64,000 bases of DNA. Source: Pelagicoccus enzymogenes. GTDB lineage: Bacteria; Verrucomicrobiota; Verrucomicrobiia; Opitutales; Opitutaceae. Below are positions 8,670 to 17,199 of this stretch, piece by piece; positions within the stretch are counted from its first letter, which is position 1; the number at the start of each line of letters is the position of its first letter. Made by a program: the position numbers and the translations under genes. Under the pieces are notes generated by a model. The model was given only the letters and a program-made list of their open reading frames with translations. It searched no databases and was not told the DNA's origin. Location: positions 34,399-98,398 of the forward strand of contig NZ_JACYFG010000060.1 of assembly GCF_014803405.1 (NCBI RefSeq), read 5' to 3'.

Positions 8670-9140
8670 ATGACAGTCCTCGCTGAGTTTTACGTTTTTG
8701 GAAAAGAGGCTGACCCGAACTACCTTCCTTGGATCGTAGGCAGCGTGATCGCGGGCATCCTCGCTTTGAGGATTTTGGCTGGCAAATGGGATCGCAAGCG
8801 CATCGCCGTGGAACTGGAAGAAAGTGGTTGCAAGCTGGTTTCCGCGACTTGGTCACCGTTTGGAAAAGGATCCTTTGGCGAGGATAATTCCCGCACCTAC
8901 GAGGTCACCTACCTGAATCCTGAGGGTGAAACCATCTACGCAACGGTCAAGACGAGCCTTTTCACTGGTGTTTTTTGGTTTGGAGACGGATCGCCCTCTC
9001 GATTCGCCGCGAGAACGCAAACGACGGTTCCAAGCCCGCCCATCGCCGCTGAAGACGAGGGCTGCGACTGCGGCAAATGCGGTTTCTTCGTGCAAGCGAG
9101 CTACAAGCACTGCCCGAATTGCGGAACGCGGAGGCCTTGA
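8670..9140 (+). CDS. Membrane protein with C-terminal zinc ribbon
   Basis: 156 residues. One membrane helix (about 20-38, LPWIVGSVIAGILALRILA) is followed by a small beta-rich domain (about 45-105: WDRKRIAVELEESGCKLVS ... RTYEVTYLNPEGE). The C terminus has two CxxC pairs (CDCGKCGFF ... CPNCGTRRP) that should bind one zinc. This is a common layout for small bacterial membrane proteins of unknown role. It is the third of three small genes with the same orientation (zinc finger, pseudopilin-like, zinc ribbon). Confidence 0.7.
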   Translation: MTVLAEFYVFGKEADPNYLPWIVGSVIAGILALRILAGKWDRKRIAVELEESGCKLVSATWSPFGKGSFGEDNSRTYEVTYLNPEGETIYATVKTSLFTGVFWFGDGSPSRFAARTQTTVPSPPIAAEDEGCDCGKCGFFVQASYKHCPNCGTRRP

Positions 9141-9335
9141 GCTAACGCGGCCGTAGTTGAAATTAATGACAGCGGACCGTTAAAACTCTCCCTCCCCTAG
9201 CCTCGAAGGGTCCCAAGCTGCCGACTGGCCGCCGTGTACATCCACCGGCTCGCTCCTTTTCCTCAGTGAAGCCTTGCCTGCGAGGCGCATTGCGGTTCTG
9301 TTGCGAGCGTCCAACCTCTTAGCACTGTCCCACAC

Positions 9336-10415
9336 TTGAAACGCATAGCAGCCGTTACTCTTGGGCTATTGGCCCCCCTTTTCTCAAGCTTCTCGGAAAC
9401 GCTCAGATACACTGTTCCTTTCGAGATAAGCGAAAGCGATATAAGCTACAGCATCTCTTTTTCCACAGGAGGACAGGACACGGCTTCACCACGGTTTTCG
9501 GGCATCCTGAATGCCAAGGTGGCTTTTGACCGAGAAACGCTAGAGGTCACCGAATGCACCTTCCTGGACGGCTCCCGAATCTACTGGGAGAACTTCTCTC
9601 TGCAGACTCAATCGGACGTGACTTACGAAGAGCTGGGAACCTTTCCTACTCGCTTCTCATTCCTGTTCGAAGGAATAAGTACCCGGCTTATGACGATTGG
9701 CGACAGAGGACGTGTCGATCCTGCGAACGGAAAGCTCTACGACGATGATATAGCGGCGATCAGCGATCAAGGTGTCGGAAGCATTACGATCGGTATTGGG
9801 GACGTCCAAGAGACGGAAACGATTGACTACGCCGTCGAACCATCGGAACAGGAAATTGTAAGCTCTCCCACCATCGCCGTCGAGCGGATTAAGGACGACC
9901 TATACGGGCAACACTTCAACTTTACCCTAACCTTCTCCTTCGACGAGGAGGAGAGCGAAACTATCGAAGGGTCAAATTCGAGCTTCACCTTGCGGGAGTC
10001 AGGACAGCTCACGGCGACGTACTCCTATAGCGAGACGACTCCTTTCGGCAGCTGGTACAGCTTTAACAAATGGTCTTTCGATGGGAACGAACTCGACTCG
10101 GAAAACGAGGCAGGAGTCCCTCTTTACCTCGCCTACGCCCTCGGGTTCATGGCCTACCGCGACGACCAGCAGGCTCCCCTTTCCTTGCGCTACGAGCACG
10201 GGAATGCTGTGTTGCGCATCCCAAGCGATTACCGTAACGACGACGTTTACGTCGAATACTCTCGCACCTTGCAGCAAGACAGCTGGAGCATGGTCCCCGA
10301 AGCGTGGCTGGCGGGAGGGTATCCATCGCTAAAAAAGGAAAGCTCAGGCGAAATCATGCTCACTTTGCCCTTTGTCGATCCCCCTACCTTCATCCGCCTT
10401 CGAGCTGAACCATAA
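9336..10415 (+). CDS. Secreted beta-rich protein of unknown function
   Basis: 359 residues from a TTG at 9336. A signal peptide is clear (KRIAAVTLGLLAPLFSSFS). The mature part is rich in Ser, Thr, Glu and beta-branched residues with alternating patterns, which suggests a beta-sandwich. The last 45 residues (QDSWSMVPEAWLAGG ... PTFIRLRAEP) resemble the 'sewn-on' C-terminal segments of Verrucomicrobial secreted proteins that end with ...FIRLR. No Cys or catalytic motif is evident. Probably periplasmic or exported. Confidence 0.65.
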   Translation: MKRIAAVTLGLLAPLFSSFSETLRYTVPFEISESDISYSISFSTGGQDTASPRFSGILNAKVAFDRETLEVTECTFLDGSRIYWENFSLQTQSDVTYEELGTFPTRFSFLFEGISTRLMTIGDRGRVDPANGKLYDDDIAAISDQGVGSITIGIGDVQETETIDYAVEPSEQEIVSSPTIAVERIKDDLYGQHFNFTLTFSFDEEESETIEGSNSSFTLRESGQLTATYSYSETTPFGSWYSFNKWSFDGNELDSENEAGVPLYLAYALGFMAYRDDQQAPLSLRYEHGNAVLRIPSDYRNDDVYVEYSRTLQQDSWSMVPEAWLAGGYPSLKKESSGEIMLTLPFVDPPTFIRLRAEP

Positions 10416-10529
10416 GCCCGCAGCAAAACCTTACTCCTGTCCCAAAGGGAGGACGCGAGCCTCGATGCCATCCTGGCTTTTCGTGTCATCCCATAGAATC
10501 CGAAAAATCCAAAATCTTGATACAAAGCC

Positions 10530-11054
10530 ATGAAATTCATGCTACTCGCCTTCACCCTTTTTGTAGTGATTTCTCACTTACAGGCGGAAAGCTTTCCCAG
10601 CTTCAAGCTCCCGGCCTCGCAGCAAGGCGAAGCCTCGGTCGTCCATCTCTTGTCCGTCGACCCAATCGGCAAGCAATGGTTGAACGAAAAGGGATTCCAC
10701 TCTCGCTCGCACGGACTGCGCCTTATTTTTCTCGTGGTGGCCAAGGACCCAGCAGCGACAGACTTTGCCATTAGTCCCAAGGCTTCGGTAAAGATCAACG
10801 GCACCGACTACCTCGGCATATCCAATCATCTGCTCAAGGAGGACGTGGCTCCCTACTTGCTCGTCGCGGAGCTGGGTCCTGACTACCTCGCCTACGCAGA
10901 AGGCTTGGAAGTGGCCGGCCAGGTAACGAAAATCGTCGACGCCTATTTCCCGGGTGTGGAGCACCCGTCTGTGGAAACTCTGGAAGCCCGCATTTTCGCC
11001 GGTTGGTTTCGCAAGGGCGAATCCTTCGAATTCAAGCGACAAGCGGGCGAGTAA
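10530..11054 (+). CDS. Small secreted protein of unknown function
   Basis: 174 residues with a cleavable signal peptide (MKFMLLAFTLFVVISHLQA, cleavage after HLQA). The mature domain has no Cys and contains mixed alpha/beta segments (HGLRLIFLVVAKDPAA, KASVKINGTDYLG, PYLLVAELGPDYLAYAEGL). It should be periplasmic or exported. I do not recognise the family. Confidence 0.65.
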   Translation: MKFMLLAFTLFVVISHLQAESFPSFKLPASQQGEASVVHLLSVDPIGKQWLNEKGFHSRSHGLRLIFLVVAKDPAATDFAISPKASVKINGTDYLGISNHLLKEDVAPYLLVAELGPDYLAYAEGLEVAGQVTKIVDAYFPGVEHPSVETLEARIFAGWFRKGESFEFKRQAGE

Positions 11055-11112
11055 GGGGTCTGTTTCGACACCGGCGACTCCCTTGGTAGACTCCTCTATG
11101 AGACTGTGTCAT

Positions 11113-11283
11113 AAAGATCCTCGGAGCAAGCTCTCGACTTCATCGACTGCCGGAGCGGCAGCGAGGTATTTAAAAAACAGGTGGCGCGGCTTCTCCGAAG
11201 ACGCTATCGCGAAATCGTCTTCGGAGAAGCCGATCCACCTCAAAAATCGAAGCAAGCTTCGAGGTGTTAAACCCAAAGCGAAA
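11113..11283. repeat. Dispersed palindromic repeat, copy 1 (pair with 17198-17402)
   Basis: About 170 bases closely matching 17198-17402, starting at AAAGATCCTCGGAGCAAGC and ending near AACCCAAAGCG. Internal structure: a perfect 16-bp inverted repeat at 11188-11203 and 11216-11231 with a 12-base loop, and a short hairpin TCGAAGCAAGCTTCGA at 11247-11262. Both copies lie right after a coding gene on the plus strand. Fragments of the element translate on either strand, but conservation follows the hairpins, so I treat it as a non-coding mobile or REP-like repeat. Confidence 0.85.
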
Positions 11284-11304
11284 AAACACACCGACTCTTC
11301 TTCC

Positions 11305-11382
11305 TAGGGTTGCAGCTTGCTGCAGACCGCAGCGCAAACCCGTTCCATAGCGCGACGCGGTCTGGACCAAGGACTAACCCTA
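11305..11382. repeat. REP-like palindromic element
   Basis: The element is bounded by TAGGGTT and AACCCTA. Inside are nested complementary arms, CAGACCGC (about 11332) against GCGGTCTG (about 11357), plus a small GCAGCTTGCTGC hairpin. The outer and inner arms together form a cruciform-like unit directly after the long dispersed repeat. Only one full copy is seen in the window. Confidence 0.55.
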
Positions 11383-11475
11383 CAGAAAACCTATCTACTG
11401 GACAGTCGCTAAATACCGTAGCCGTTTATTCAATACATCGTGAAACCGCATTCATTAATCACAACCCTTGTAGCT

Positions 11476-12309
11476 ATGAGCTTTTTCGGATTTTTCAGCG
11501 AAGCGAGAGGCAAAAAAGCCCCACAGATCGAACCTGTTCGCAATCACCTCGCCTTCGTCCTGCTCGAAGAGCCAAGCCTCCCTTCCGCCGAAGCATTGGC
11601 TAGGGCTTTCGCGAAGTACCACTGCGGGCAAGGCGAGCTCGTAGTTGAAGCTTCAGGTGAGGGTAATCAAAAGATAATTACTGTTTCCTTGCCGAAACTC
11701 GGAACCGCCTTCATCGCCCTCGTCGACGCCAAGGTTCCCAACAACGAAGCAGAGAACCACTGCGACTATTCGCTCGAGTCCCTCAGTTCCCCGCAGGCCT
11801 CTATCGAGCACAGGGCTCATTTGATGGTCACCAGCTTGGGGACGCTCGAAGGAACGACCCCACTGGAGGGGATCGATGCATTCACGTCCCTGCTTGCAGG
11901 AATCGTGGAGAGCTCTTCCGCTACCGGCGTTTATTGGGGGAATTCGCGGGCGACGCACTCCCGAGAGTTTTTCCTGTCCCTAGCCGGCGACTGTTCCGTG
12001 ATGCCCCGCGTCATCCTCTGGAACGGGTTTAGCCGCGGGCGAGAAAACAAGCATTCCATGAGCTTCTTGAGCATGGGAATGAACCAGCTAGGTCTCCCCG
12101 AGCTCTACCTGGTATTTCCGCAGGACGAAACCAGCGTTGCGGTCGAACGATTCTTCGACCTGCTCAGCTACGTGGCTCAGCGCGGCGAAGCAATTCCAGC
12201 CGGAGACACCATCGGAGCGAGCGAGTCCCAGCGAATTCCGGTTCGTTACGTCAAGTCTCCCGCAGGAGACAAGACCACTGTTTGGAAAATCGACCTCAGA
12301 AAAGGCTGA
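11476..12309 (+). CDS. DUF4261 domain protein
   Basis: 277 residues from the ATG at 11476 (MSFFGFFSEARGKKA); a GTG at 11440 would add a hydrophobic stretch but fits the family less well. Recognisable features of DUF4261 are the opening AFVLLEEPSLPSAEALA, the central IEHRAHLMVTSLG, then SATGVYWGNSRATHS with the nearby EFFLSLAG, and the late 'LPELYLVFPQDE...FFDLLSYVAQRG' region. DUF4261 proteins are thought to be cytosolic; their function is unknown. No partner gene is nearby. Confidence 0.8.
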   Translation: MSFFGFFSEARGKKAPQIEPVRNHLAFVLLEEPSLPSAEALARAFAKYHCGQGELVVEASGEGNQKIITVSLPKLGTAFIALVDAKVPNNEAENHCDYSLESLSSPQASIEHRAHLMVTSLGTLEGTTPLEGIDAFTSLLAGIVESSSATGVYWGNSRATHSREFFLSLAGDCSVMPRVILWNGFSRGRENKHSMSFLSMGMNQLGLPELYLVFPQDETSVAVERFFDLLSYVAQRGEAIPAGDTIGASESQRIPVRYVKSPAGDKTTVWKIDLRKG

Positions 12310-12492
12310 TAGGCATCGGACGAGGGCGATTGCCCTTCCTGCAGAACCGACGTGAAACGCCTATCTCAGTCGTCCCAAATCCCACTCCCCGCAGGGCAGC
12401 GCGCTTTTAAAATCCCTTTAACGACTCGGCTTCTACAGGGACTTTGCTCGCTGCCGTTTTTAGGGTGAACCACCACCGCATTTTTCAATCCT

Positions 12493-13341
12493 ATGGCCTA
12501 CAGCATTTCCCAACTGGAACTAAAAGCCGCAGCCCAGAAGCTGCCTCCCTCCCCTCAGATATTTGCCAAGCTCACTCGACTGCTAAAGGACCGCAATACG
12601 GTCAGCAAGGATATCGTCGAGCTGGTCAAAACGGACGCTTCGCTTACCGCCAAGGTCCTCAAGATCTCCAACAGCATGGCCTTCAGCTTGGGCCAGCCGG
12701 TGGACACCTTGGAGCAAGCGGTGGGCCGTGTCGGATTCGCCGAGCTTTTCAAGGTGGTGGGCATGGCTGCCGCGTCCAACGTATTTGCTCGCCGCAACGA
12801 AACCTACGGTATCGATGGATGGCTCTTCTGGGAAAACGCCGTGGCCACTGGTCTGGCGATGGAGGCCTTGGCTAAGGCTCGAGGTCTCGACGAGAAGGAG
12901 GCCTACACGCTGGGTCTCCTCAAGACCATGGGCAAGACCATCATCGATGCTTGCTCGCAGAAGTTCATGGTGCCGCCTCGATTCTCCGCAAAAGAAGAAA
13001 CGCCGCTGCTCCTCTGGGAAGAGGAAAACCTTGGCGTCACCAATCCAGAAGCCGCCGCCATCGTTTTGGATGCCTGGAATTTTCCGGAGGGAGCCATTGA
13101 GGCCCTTCGCTACCAGTACACGCCAGACGAAGCTCCCGAGAAAAACGTGCACGCGTACTTGCTGGCTCTTTCTGGAGCCATCGCCGAGCATCTCGGCAGA
13201 GGGACTCCAGGGGAGAAGTCCTACTGGACCATTACGCAGGGCCGCTTAAAGGAATCCGGACTCGATATCAAGGACGTGCGCGCTGCCCTCCAGGAGGTCA
13301 AGCAACGCCTCGAGAAGCTTTCCGAAGAGTTGGCCGCTTGA
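12493..13341 (+). CDS. HDOD-domain protein
   Basis: 282 residues, essentially one HDOD domain: LPPSPQIFAKLTRLLKD at the start, then VELVKTDASLTAKVLKISNS and the typical 'LEQAVGRVGFAELFKVVG' segment. The later KTMGKTIIDA replaces the usual HD-type 'HDIG' with no metal ligand, as is normal for HDOD. The C terminus (about 240-282) is a charged helix that may be coiled-coil. HDOD proteins commonly act in signalling, for example downstream of c-di-GMP or in motility and competence control. No output domain is attached. A second HDOD gene lies at 29500-30366. Confidence 0.85.
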   Translation: MAYSISQLELKAAAQKLPPSPQIFAKLTRLLKDRNTVSKDIVELVKTDASLTAKVLKISNSMAFSLGQPVDTLEQAVGRVGFAELFKVVGMAAASNVFARRNETYGIDGWLFWENAVATGLAMEALAKARGLDEKEAYTLGLLKTMGKTIIDACSQKFMVPPRFSAKEETPLLLWEEENLGVTNPEAAAIVLDAWNFPEGAIEALRYQYTPDEAPEKNVHAYLLALSGAIAEHLGRGTPGEKSYWTITQGRLKESGLDIKDVRAALQEVKQRLEKLSEELAA

Positions 13342-13342
13342 C

Positions 13343-13380
13343 GTGGGAAGCGGCCTTGTGCCGCGAATCGATAGCGGGAA
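13343..13380. repeat. Partial copy of GGAAGCGRCCTTG palindromic repeat
   Basis: GTGGGAAGCGGCCTTGTGCC matches the left arm of the fuller copies at 27593, 38940 and 54622. The right arm is missing; a short CCGC...GCGG pair remains. It sits between the convergent HDOD and radical-SAM genes. Confidence 0.55.
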
Positions 13381-13386
13381 TCTCCC

Positions 13387-14694
13387 TCACACCACATCCG
13401 CAAGCATCTTGGAACGGATGAAGTTCCTGCGGCGGCGATCGACCTCCGCGTCATCGTAGACTTTGCGCGCTAAGTCGATGAAACCGTCTCGCAGTTCCGC
13501 GGCGCTCATCTGCTTAGGCTCGAAACAAATGTCGAAGAGCGTACGACGTCGCCAGTCATTGGCATGCAGCAAGCGATTCTCTTTTGCCAAGCGATCGTAG
13601 AGCGGCGTGCCAGGAAAGGGAGTCAAGAAGGTGAGTTGCACTTCGAAGAGATTGCTCTCGCGGATGAACTCCCAGTAGCGATCGAAAACGTCCGGCTTGT
13701 GCGAGTCAAAGCCAAGCACGAAGCATCCGTTTACCGTGATTCCGTGGTCCTGTATCCGCTTTATGGATTCCAGGTAGCTTGCTCGCTGTTTCGCCTTCCA
13801 GTCGGCTTTCAGCTCGACGCCACTCACGTCTGAGGGATCCTCAAGGCCGATCAGCACTTGGGCGCAGCCAGCTTTTTTCATCTTTGCCAGCAGAGCTGAG
13901 TCGTGGGCGATAGAGATGTCCGTCTCCGTAAACCAGCGAAAGTCGCAGCCCTGCAGGGCATCCATCAAGCGATGGCCGTATCGTTTGCTGGCGAAAGTGT
14001 TGTCGTCGGCGAACTCGACGAATGGGTGCGGCCAATGGGAACGGATGGCGTCCAGCTCAGCCAAGACCTTGTCGACTGGCTTGCAGCGGTATCCCCCACC
14101 GAGTCTGATCGAGGCGGCGCAGAACTCGCATTCCCACGGGCAACCTCTCGTCGTTTGCACCGTGAGCCGATTGTAGCGTTCGACTTCGAGCAGGTCGAAG
14201 CGGGGAATCGGCGCCTGGGAGAGATCGTAGGCGCGATTCGCCTTATAATGGGACCGCGGCCTACCGTATTCAAAATCTGACAACAGGTCGTTCCAAACCG
14301 GTTCGCCCTCCCCCTCAATCACGCAATCGAAGTGTTCTGCGCATTCGCTTGGGCAGAGGGACGCGTGCAATCCTCCGATCACCGTGTAAATGCCGCGTTT
14401 CCTGAGCGATCCGGACAAGGCGTAGGCGTCGAAAGCCCGAGCCGTGAAGGTGCTGAAGGCGACGATATCTGCAAGGCCTAGGGTTTCGACGTCCCCTTCT
14501 TTCATCTCATCAATCTCGCGGTATTCTATTTCCCAATGCGAAGGAGTGAGAGCCGCTAAAGTGAGGAGCCCTAGGCTTGGCAACGATGCGATGGTCTTGC
14601 TTCGCTCGACGAATCCCGGGACCGTAAGACCGATTTCGAGCAGCTCTTGGTCAAAGACACGAATGCCGCTCATGGCTAAAAAGACGATTTTCAT
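13387..14694 (-). CDS. B12-binding-type radical SAM protein
   Basis: 435 residues from the ATG at 14694; the frame is open further upstream, but that part is antisense to the coupled membrane gene. The N-terminal half is a B12-binding-like Rossmann domain (LADIVAFSTFTARAFDA ... VIGGLHASLCPSEC) that lacks the DxHxxG cobalamin ligand. The radical SAM domain follows, with the 4Fe-4S motif in TTRGCPWECEFCAAS, and later GLEDPSD and LGFDSHKPDVFDRYWEFI. The C-terminal segment (LTPFPGTPLYDRL) is typical of this superfamily. The substrate is unknown; relatives modify lipids, hopanoids, tetrapyrroles or natural products. The start overlaps the upstream membrane gene by 4 bases (ATGA), implying translational coupling. 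Confidence 0.85.
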   Translation of the reverse strand: MKIVFLAMSGIRVFDQELLEIGLTVPGFVERSKTIASLPSLGLLTLAALTPSHWEIEYREIDEMKEGDVETLGLADIVAFSTFTARAFDAYALSGSLRKRGIYTVIGGLHASLCPSECAEHFDCVIEGEGEPVWNDLLSDFEYGRPRSHYKANRAYDLSQAPIPRFDLLEVERYNRLTVQTTRGCPWECEFCAASIRLGGGYRCKPVDKVLAELDAIRSHWPHPFVEFADDNTFASKRYGHRLMDALQGCDFRWFTETDISIAHDSALLAKMKKAGCAQVLIGLEDPSDVSGVELKADWKAKQRASYLESIKRIQDHGITVNGCFVLGFDSHKPDVFDRYWEFIRESNLFEVQLTFLTPFPGTPLYDRLAKENRLLHANDWRRRTLFDICFEPKQMSAAELRDGFIDLARKVYDDAEVDRRRRNFIRSKMLADVV

Positions 14695-15071
14695 AAAGTA
14701 TTCAAAATATGGATAATTGCAGTAGCGACACCCCATGAGGCTCCTAAAACAGGAATGCAGAAGAGGTGCCGAAAAGCTTTCTTCCATGCGGAAAGGAAGC
14801 AGTTCAGCGGCATGAGAAGATTGGTCGCCGCTAAGGCCCAACTCCCAGCCAAAGCCCAGTGGCCCAATTGAGCCTCGCCGAGCGTCAGTGCGAAAAGGAT
14901 ATTTAAAAATCCGATTCCGAAAAAGGCGATGTGTCCTAGACGCAGCATTCGCCGTTCGAAGGAGCTGTATCCGCCTAGCCATTTGTCTCGATGGAAGAAA
15001 AGTCCGATCGCAGCTCCCGAGAGCACGCCAGCGGCCATCCCTATCCATCCTGCCAGTAAATTGTACATCAT
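14691..15071 (-). CDS. Four-helix membrane protein coupled to a radical SAM gene
   Basis: 126 residues starting at the double ATG 15071/15068 (MMYNLLAGWIGMAAG). Hydrophobic helices are at about 5-25, 42-60, 70-88 and 103-123. A conserved-looking loop HRDKWLGGYSSFERRMLRLGH sits after helix 1, and helix 2 contains FFGIGFLNILFAL. The TGA overlaps the ATG of the following radical SAM gene (TCAT on the plus strand, 14691-14694). I do not know the family. The tight coupling suggests it positions the enzyme at, or handles a product in, the inner membrane. Confidence 0.75.
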   Translation of the reverse strand: MMYNLLAGWIGMAAGVLSGAAIGLFFHRDKWLGGYSSFERRMLRLGHIAFFGIGFLNILFALTLGEAQLGHWALAGSWALAATNLLMPLNCFLSAWKKAFRHLFCIPVLGASWGVATAIIHILNTL

Positions 15072-15338
15072 TGTTTCGTTTTTTTTAGAGGGCAGCATGA
15101 GGCTGCTCCTCAGGATAAACTTGAACTGCGCCAAGCGAGGAGCTGCAGAGGGGAGACTGCTGGAAAATGGGCATCCGCGGGGGATCGTCGTACATGCAGC
15201 GCTCAAATCAGTGTACAAATTATCCTCAACGCCGGGATTGAATAGCGAGGCGACCTTCGCCACCGCCTTACCCCTTTTCGCCTGTGACGATTTTAAGCAG
15301 CTCCATCTCCGGCGCAGATGTTGCTCGCTCGGGGGCGT

Positions 15339-16901
15339 ATGCACCCCCTCGATTGGCTAATCGTAATTGTCTACCTCGCTGGCGTGGTTGCGCTCAGCGT
15401 CTGGATCGGACTGCGACAAAAACAGCAGAGCGACTACTACCTTGCTGGGAATCGCTTGGGAGCTTGGTCGATCGCGGGTTCGATGATCGCGACCCAATGC
15501 AGCGCCATCAGCCTGATCGGCGCGCCTGCTTTCATCGCCATAAAGGAGGGAGGCGGGCTGAAGTGGCTGCAGTATGAGTTGGCGGTACCCTTGGCGACTA
15601 TAGGAATTCTGTATCTTGTTTCTGGTTACAAAAAAGCTGGGACCACCACGATCTTCTCCGCGGTAGAAAGCCAAATGGGTGCAGCGACGCGCAAGACCTT
15701 GAGTCTGCTTTTCATCGCAGGACGCGGCTTGGCAACTGGCGTGGCTCTCTACGCCATGTCGGTGGTGGTCGCGGTTTGCTTAGACCTGTCCGTCTCCAAC
15801 AGCATCCTCGTGGTTGGCGGGCTTTCGATGGTCTACACGACCATCGGGGGAATCGAGGCGGATATTTACTCCGACATCATGCAGTTGATCGTCCTCTGGC
15901 TCAGCGCCCTTGCCTGCGCCGTAGTGCTGCTTTTCCTTCTCGAATCACCGGGTGACGCTCTCAACTCATTCGATTCAAGCCGTCTCGCGATCTACCAACT
16001 TTCGGGCAACGGCTTGAACGACGGAGCGGCCTATAGCCTATGGCCGATGTTGATCGGAGGCTTTTTCCTCTACCTCGCTTACTACGGCTGCGATCAAAGC
16101 CAAGCCCAACGCTTGCTCGCCGCCAAGGACCTTCCCACAGCCCGCAAAGCGATTTTGCTGAACGGTACGCTGCGCCTCCCCTTGGTACTGACCTATTGTA
16201 GCTTTGGTGTGCTTCTGGGGTTGTTTTACCAGCAATCCGAGTGGTTGCAACAGATGATGCAAGGGCAGAACCCTGATTTCATCGCCCCGTATTTTATCAT
16301 CGAATACATGCCGACGGGACTGAAAGGGATCATTGTATCAGGGATTTTGGCAGCCGCTATGTCGAGCTTGGACTCGAATATCAACTCGCTCAGCGCCGCC
16401 TTGGAAAAGGACTTCCTAGGCGGCAAGGAAGTCGCATTTCCGGGACTACGGCATCCCTTGGTGCGGGCCCGCAGCCTGACGGTAGTCTTTGGGTTGGCAG
16501 CTTGCGGCTTGGCTTTCCTTTTCAGCGGGTCTCAGGCGACGGTTCTTGTTTTGGTTAACGCGATCAGCTCGGCATTCAACGGACCGATCCTCGCGTGCTT
16601 CGTATTCATTCTGCTAGGACGCGAGCTCAAGAGCCCTTATTGGGGAGTCGCGTGCCTGTCGGCTGGAATCGCGACCAATGCGACGCTTTGGCTGGCAGCG
16701 CCGCAGATGAGCTGGCTTTGGTGGAATCTCTTCGGCTTCGTGGTCGCCATGGTCGGACTGACGTTGGGCTCGAGGCGTTTTGCAAAGGCTCCAAGAGAGC
16801 AATGCGTGGAGGGTCCCAAGCCACGCCACCTCTACCTTCTGGGGTGTGCCGCTGTCGCGACCTTTGCTGTTCTGCTCGGACTGCACTTGATTCTGAGCTA
16901 G
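15339..16901 (+). CDS. Sodium:solute symporter (SSS family)
   Basis: 520 residues, starting most plausibly at the ATG at 15339 (MHPLDWLIVIVYLAG) instead of 15318. Around 13 hydrophobic helices are visible. Typical SSS signatures include QKQQSDYYLAGNRLGAWSIA with the GNRL motif in helix 1-2, ATQCSAISLIGAPAF, the substrate/Na+-site helix GIEADIYSDIMQ, and SGILAAAMSSLDSNINSLS. Transport is expected to be Na+-coupled uptake of a sugar, amino acid, carboxylate or similar solute across the inner membrane. The substrate cannot be told. It is divergently oriented to the membrane/radical SAM pair. Confidence 0.9.
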   Translation: MHPLDWLIVIVYLAGVVALSVWIGLRQKQQSDYYLAGNRLGAWSIAGSMIATQCSAISLIGAPAFIAIKEGGGLKWLQYELAVPLATIGILYLVSGYKKAGTTTIFSAVESQMGAATRKTLSLLFIAGRGLATGVALYAMSVVVAVCLDLSVSNSILVVGGLSMVYTTIGGIEADIYSDIMQLIVLWLSALACAVVLLFLLESPGDALNSFDSSRLAIYQLSGNGLNDGAAYSLWPMLIGGFFLYLAYYGCDQSQAQRLLAAKDLPTARKAILLNGTLRLPLVLTYCSFGVLLGLFYQQSEWLQQMMQGQNPDFIAPYFIIEYMPTGLKGIIVSGILAAAMSSLDSNINSLSAALEKDFLGGKEVAFPGLRHPLVRARSLTVVFGLAACGLAFLFSGSQATVLVLVNAISSAFNGPILACFVFILLGRELKSPYWGVACLSAGIATNATLWLAAPQMSWLWWNLFGFVVAMVGLTLGSRRFAKAPREQCVEGPKPRHLYLLGCAAVATFAVLLGLHLILS

Positions 16902-17001
16902 TTCCGCAGAGAACATGCCGTGCAAAAAGCGGTTTGATATGGGAGGACGTTTGTGTGATATCCCTTTCGCATCGAATCGACCTGAACCAAGTTATCATCC
17001 C

Positions 17002-17199
17002 ATGAAAAAGCCGCTCTCCCTTTCGCTCGTTGTCATCGGAATCATCCTTCTTGCCTATGGATTCAGCGCTGCGGATTCGATCAGCTCCAGCTTTTCCCGC
17101 CTGTTCACCGGATCCCCTTCCGAGAAGGCTATCTGGCTGCAGCTCGGCGGAGCGGTTTGCTTGATCCTCGGGATCACTCGTCTCTTCCGAGGTAAATAA
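17002..17199 (+). CDS. DUF3185 two-helix membrane protein
   Basis: 65 residues from the ATG at 17002. Two membrane helices (about 5-25 and 44-60) flank the conserved loop SSFSRLFTGSPSEKAIWL, which matches DUF3185 in order and spacing. Function unknown; an inner-membrane location is expected. A long dispersed repeat begins at its stop codon. Confidence 0.8.
   Translation: MKKPLSLSLVVIGIILLAYGFSAADSISSSFSRLFTGSPSEKAIWLQLGGAVCLILGITRLFRGK

Larger units (their letters stand above)
11055..11475. other. Gene-free interval made largely of repeats
   Basis: Between the small secreted gene and the DUF4261 gene there is no credible coding frame. It holds one copy of the long dispersed repeat (11113-11283) and, directly after it, a second palindromic element (11305-11382). 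The final 90 bases have no feature I can name. Confidence 0.6.

Noticed and set aside
11109..11370. Short minus-strand frames within the dispersed repeat
   Set aside because: Both repeat copies translate on the minus strand, but with different frames and an insertion between them; the hairpin structure explains the conservation better.
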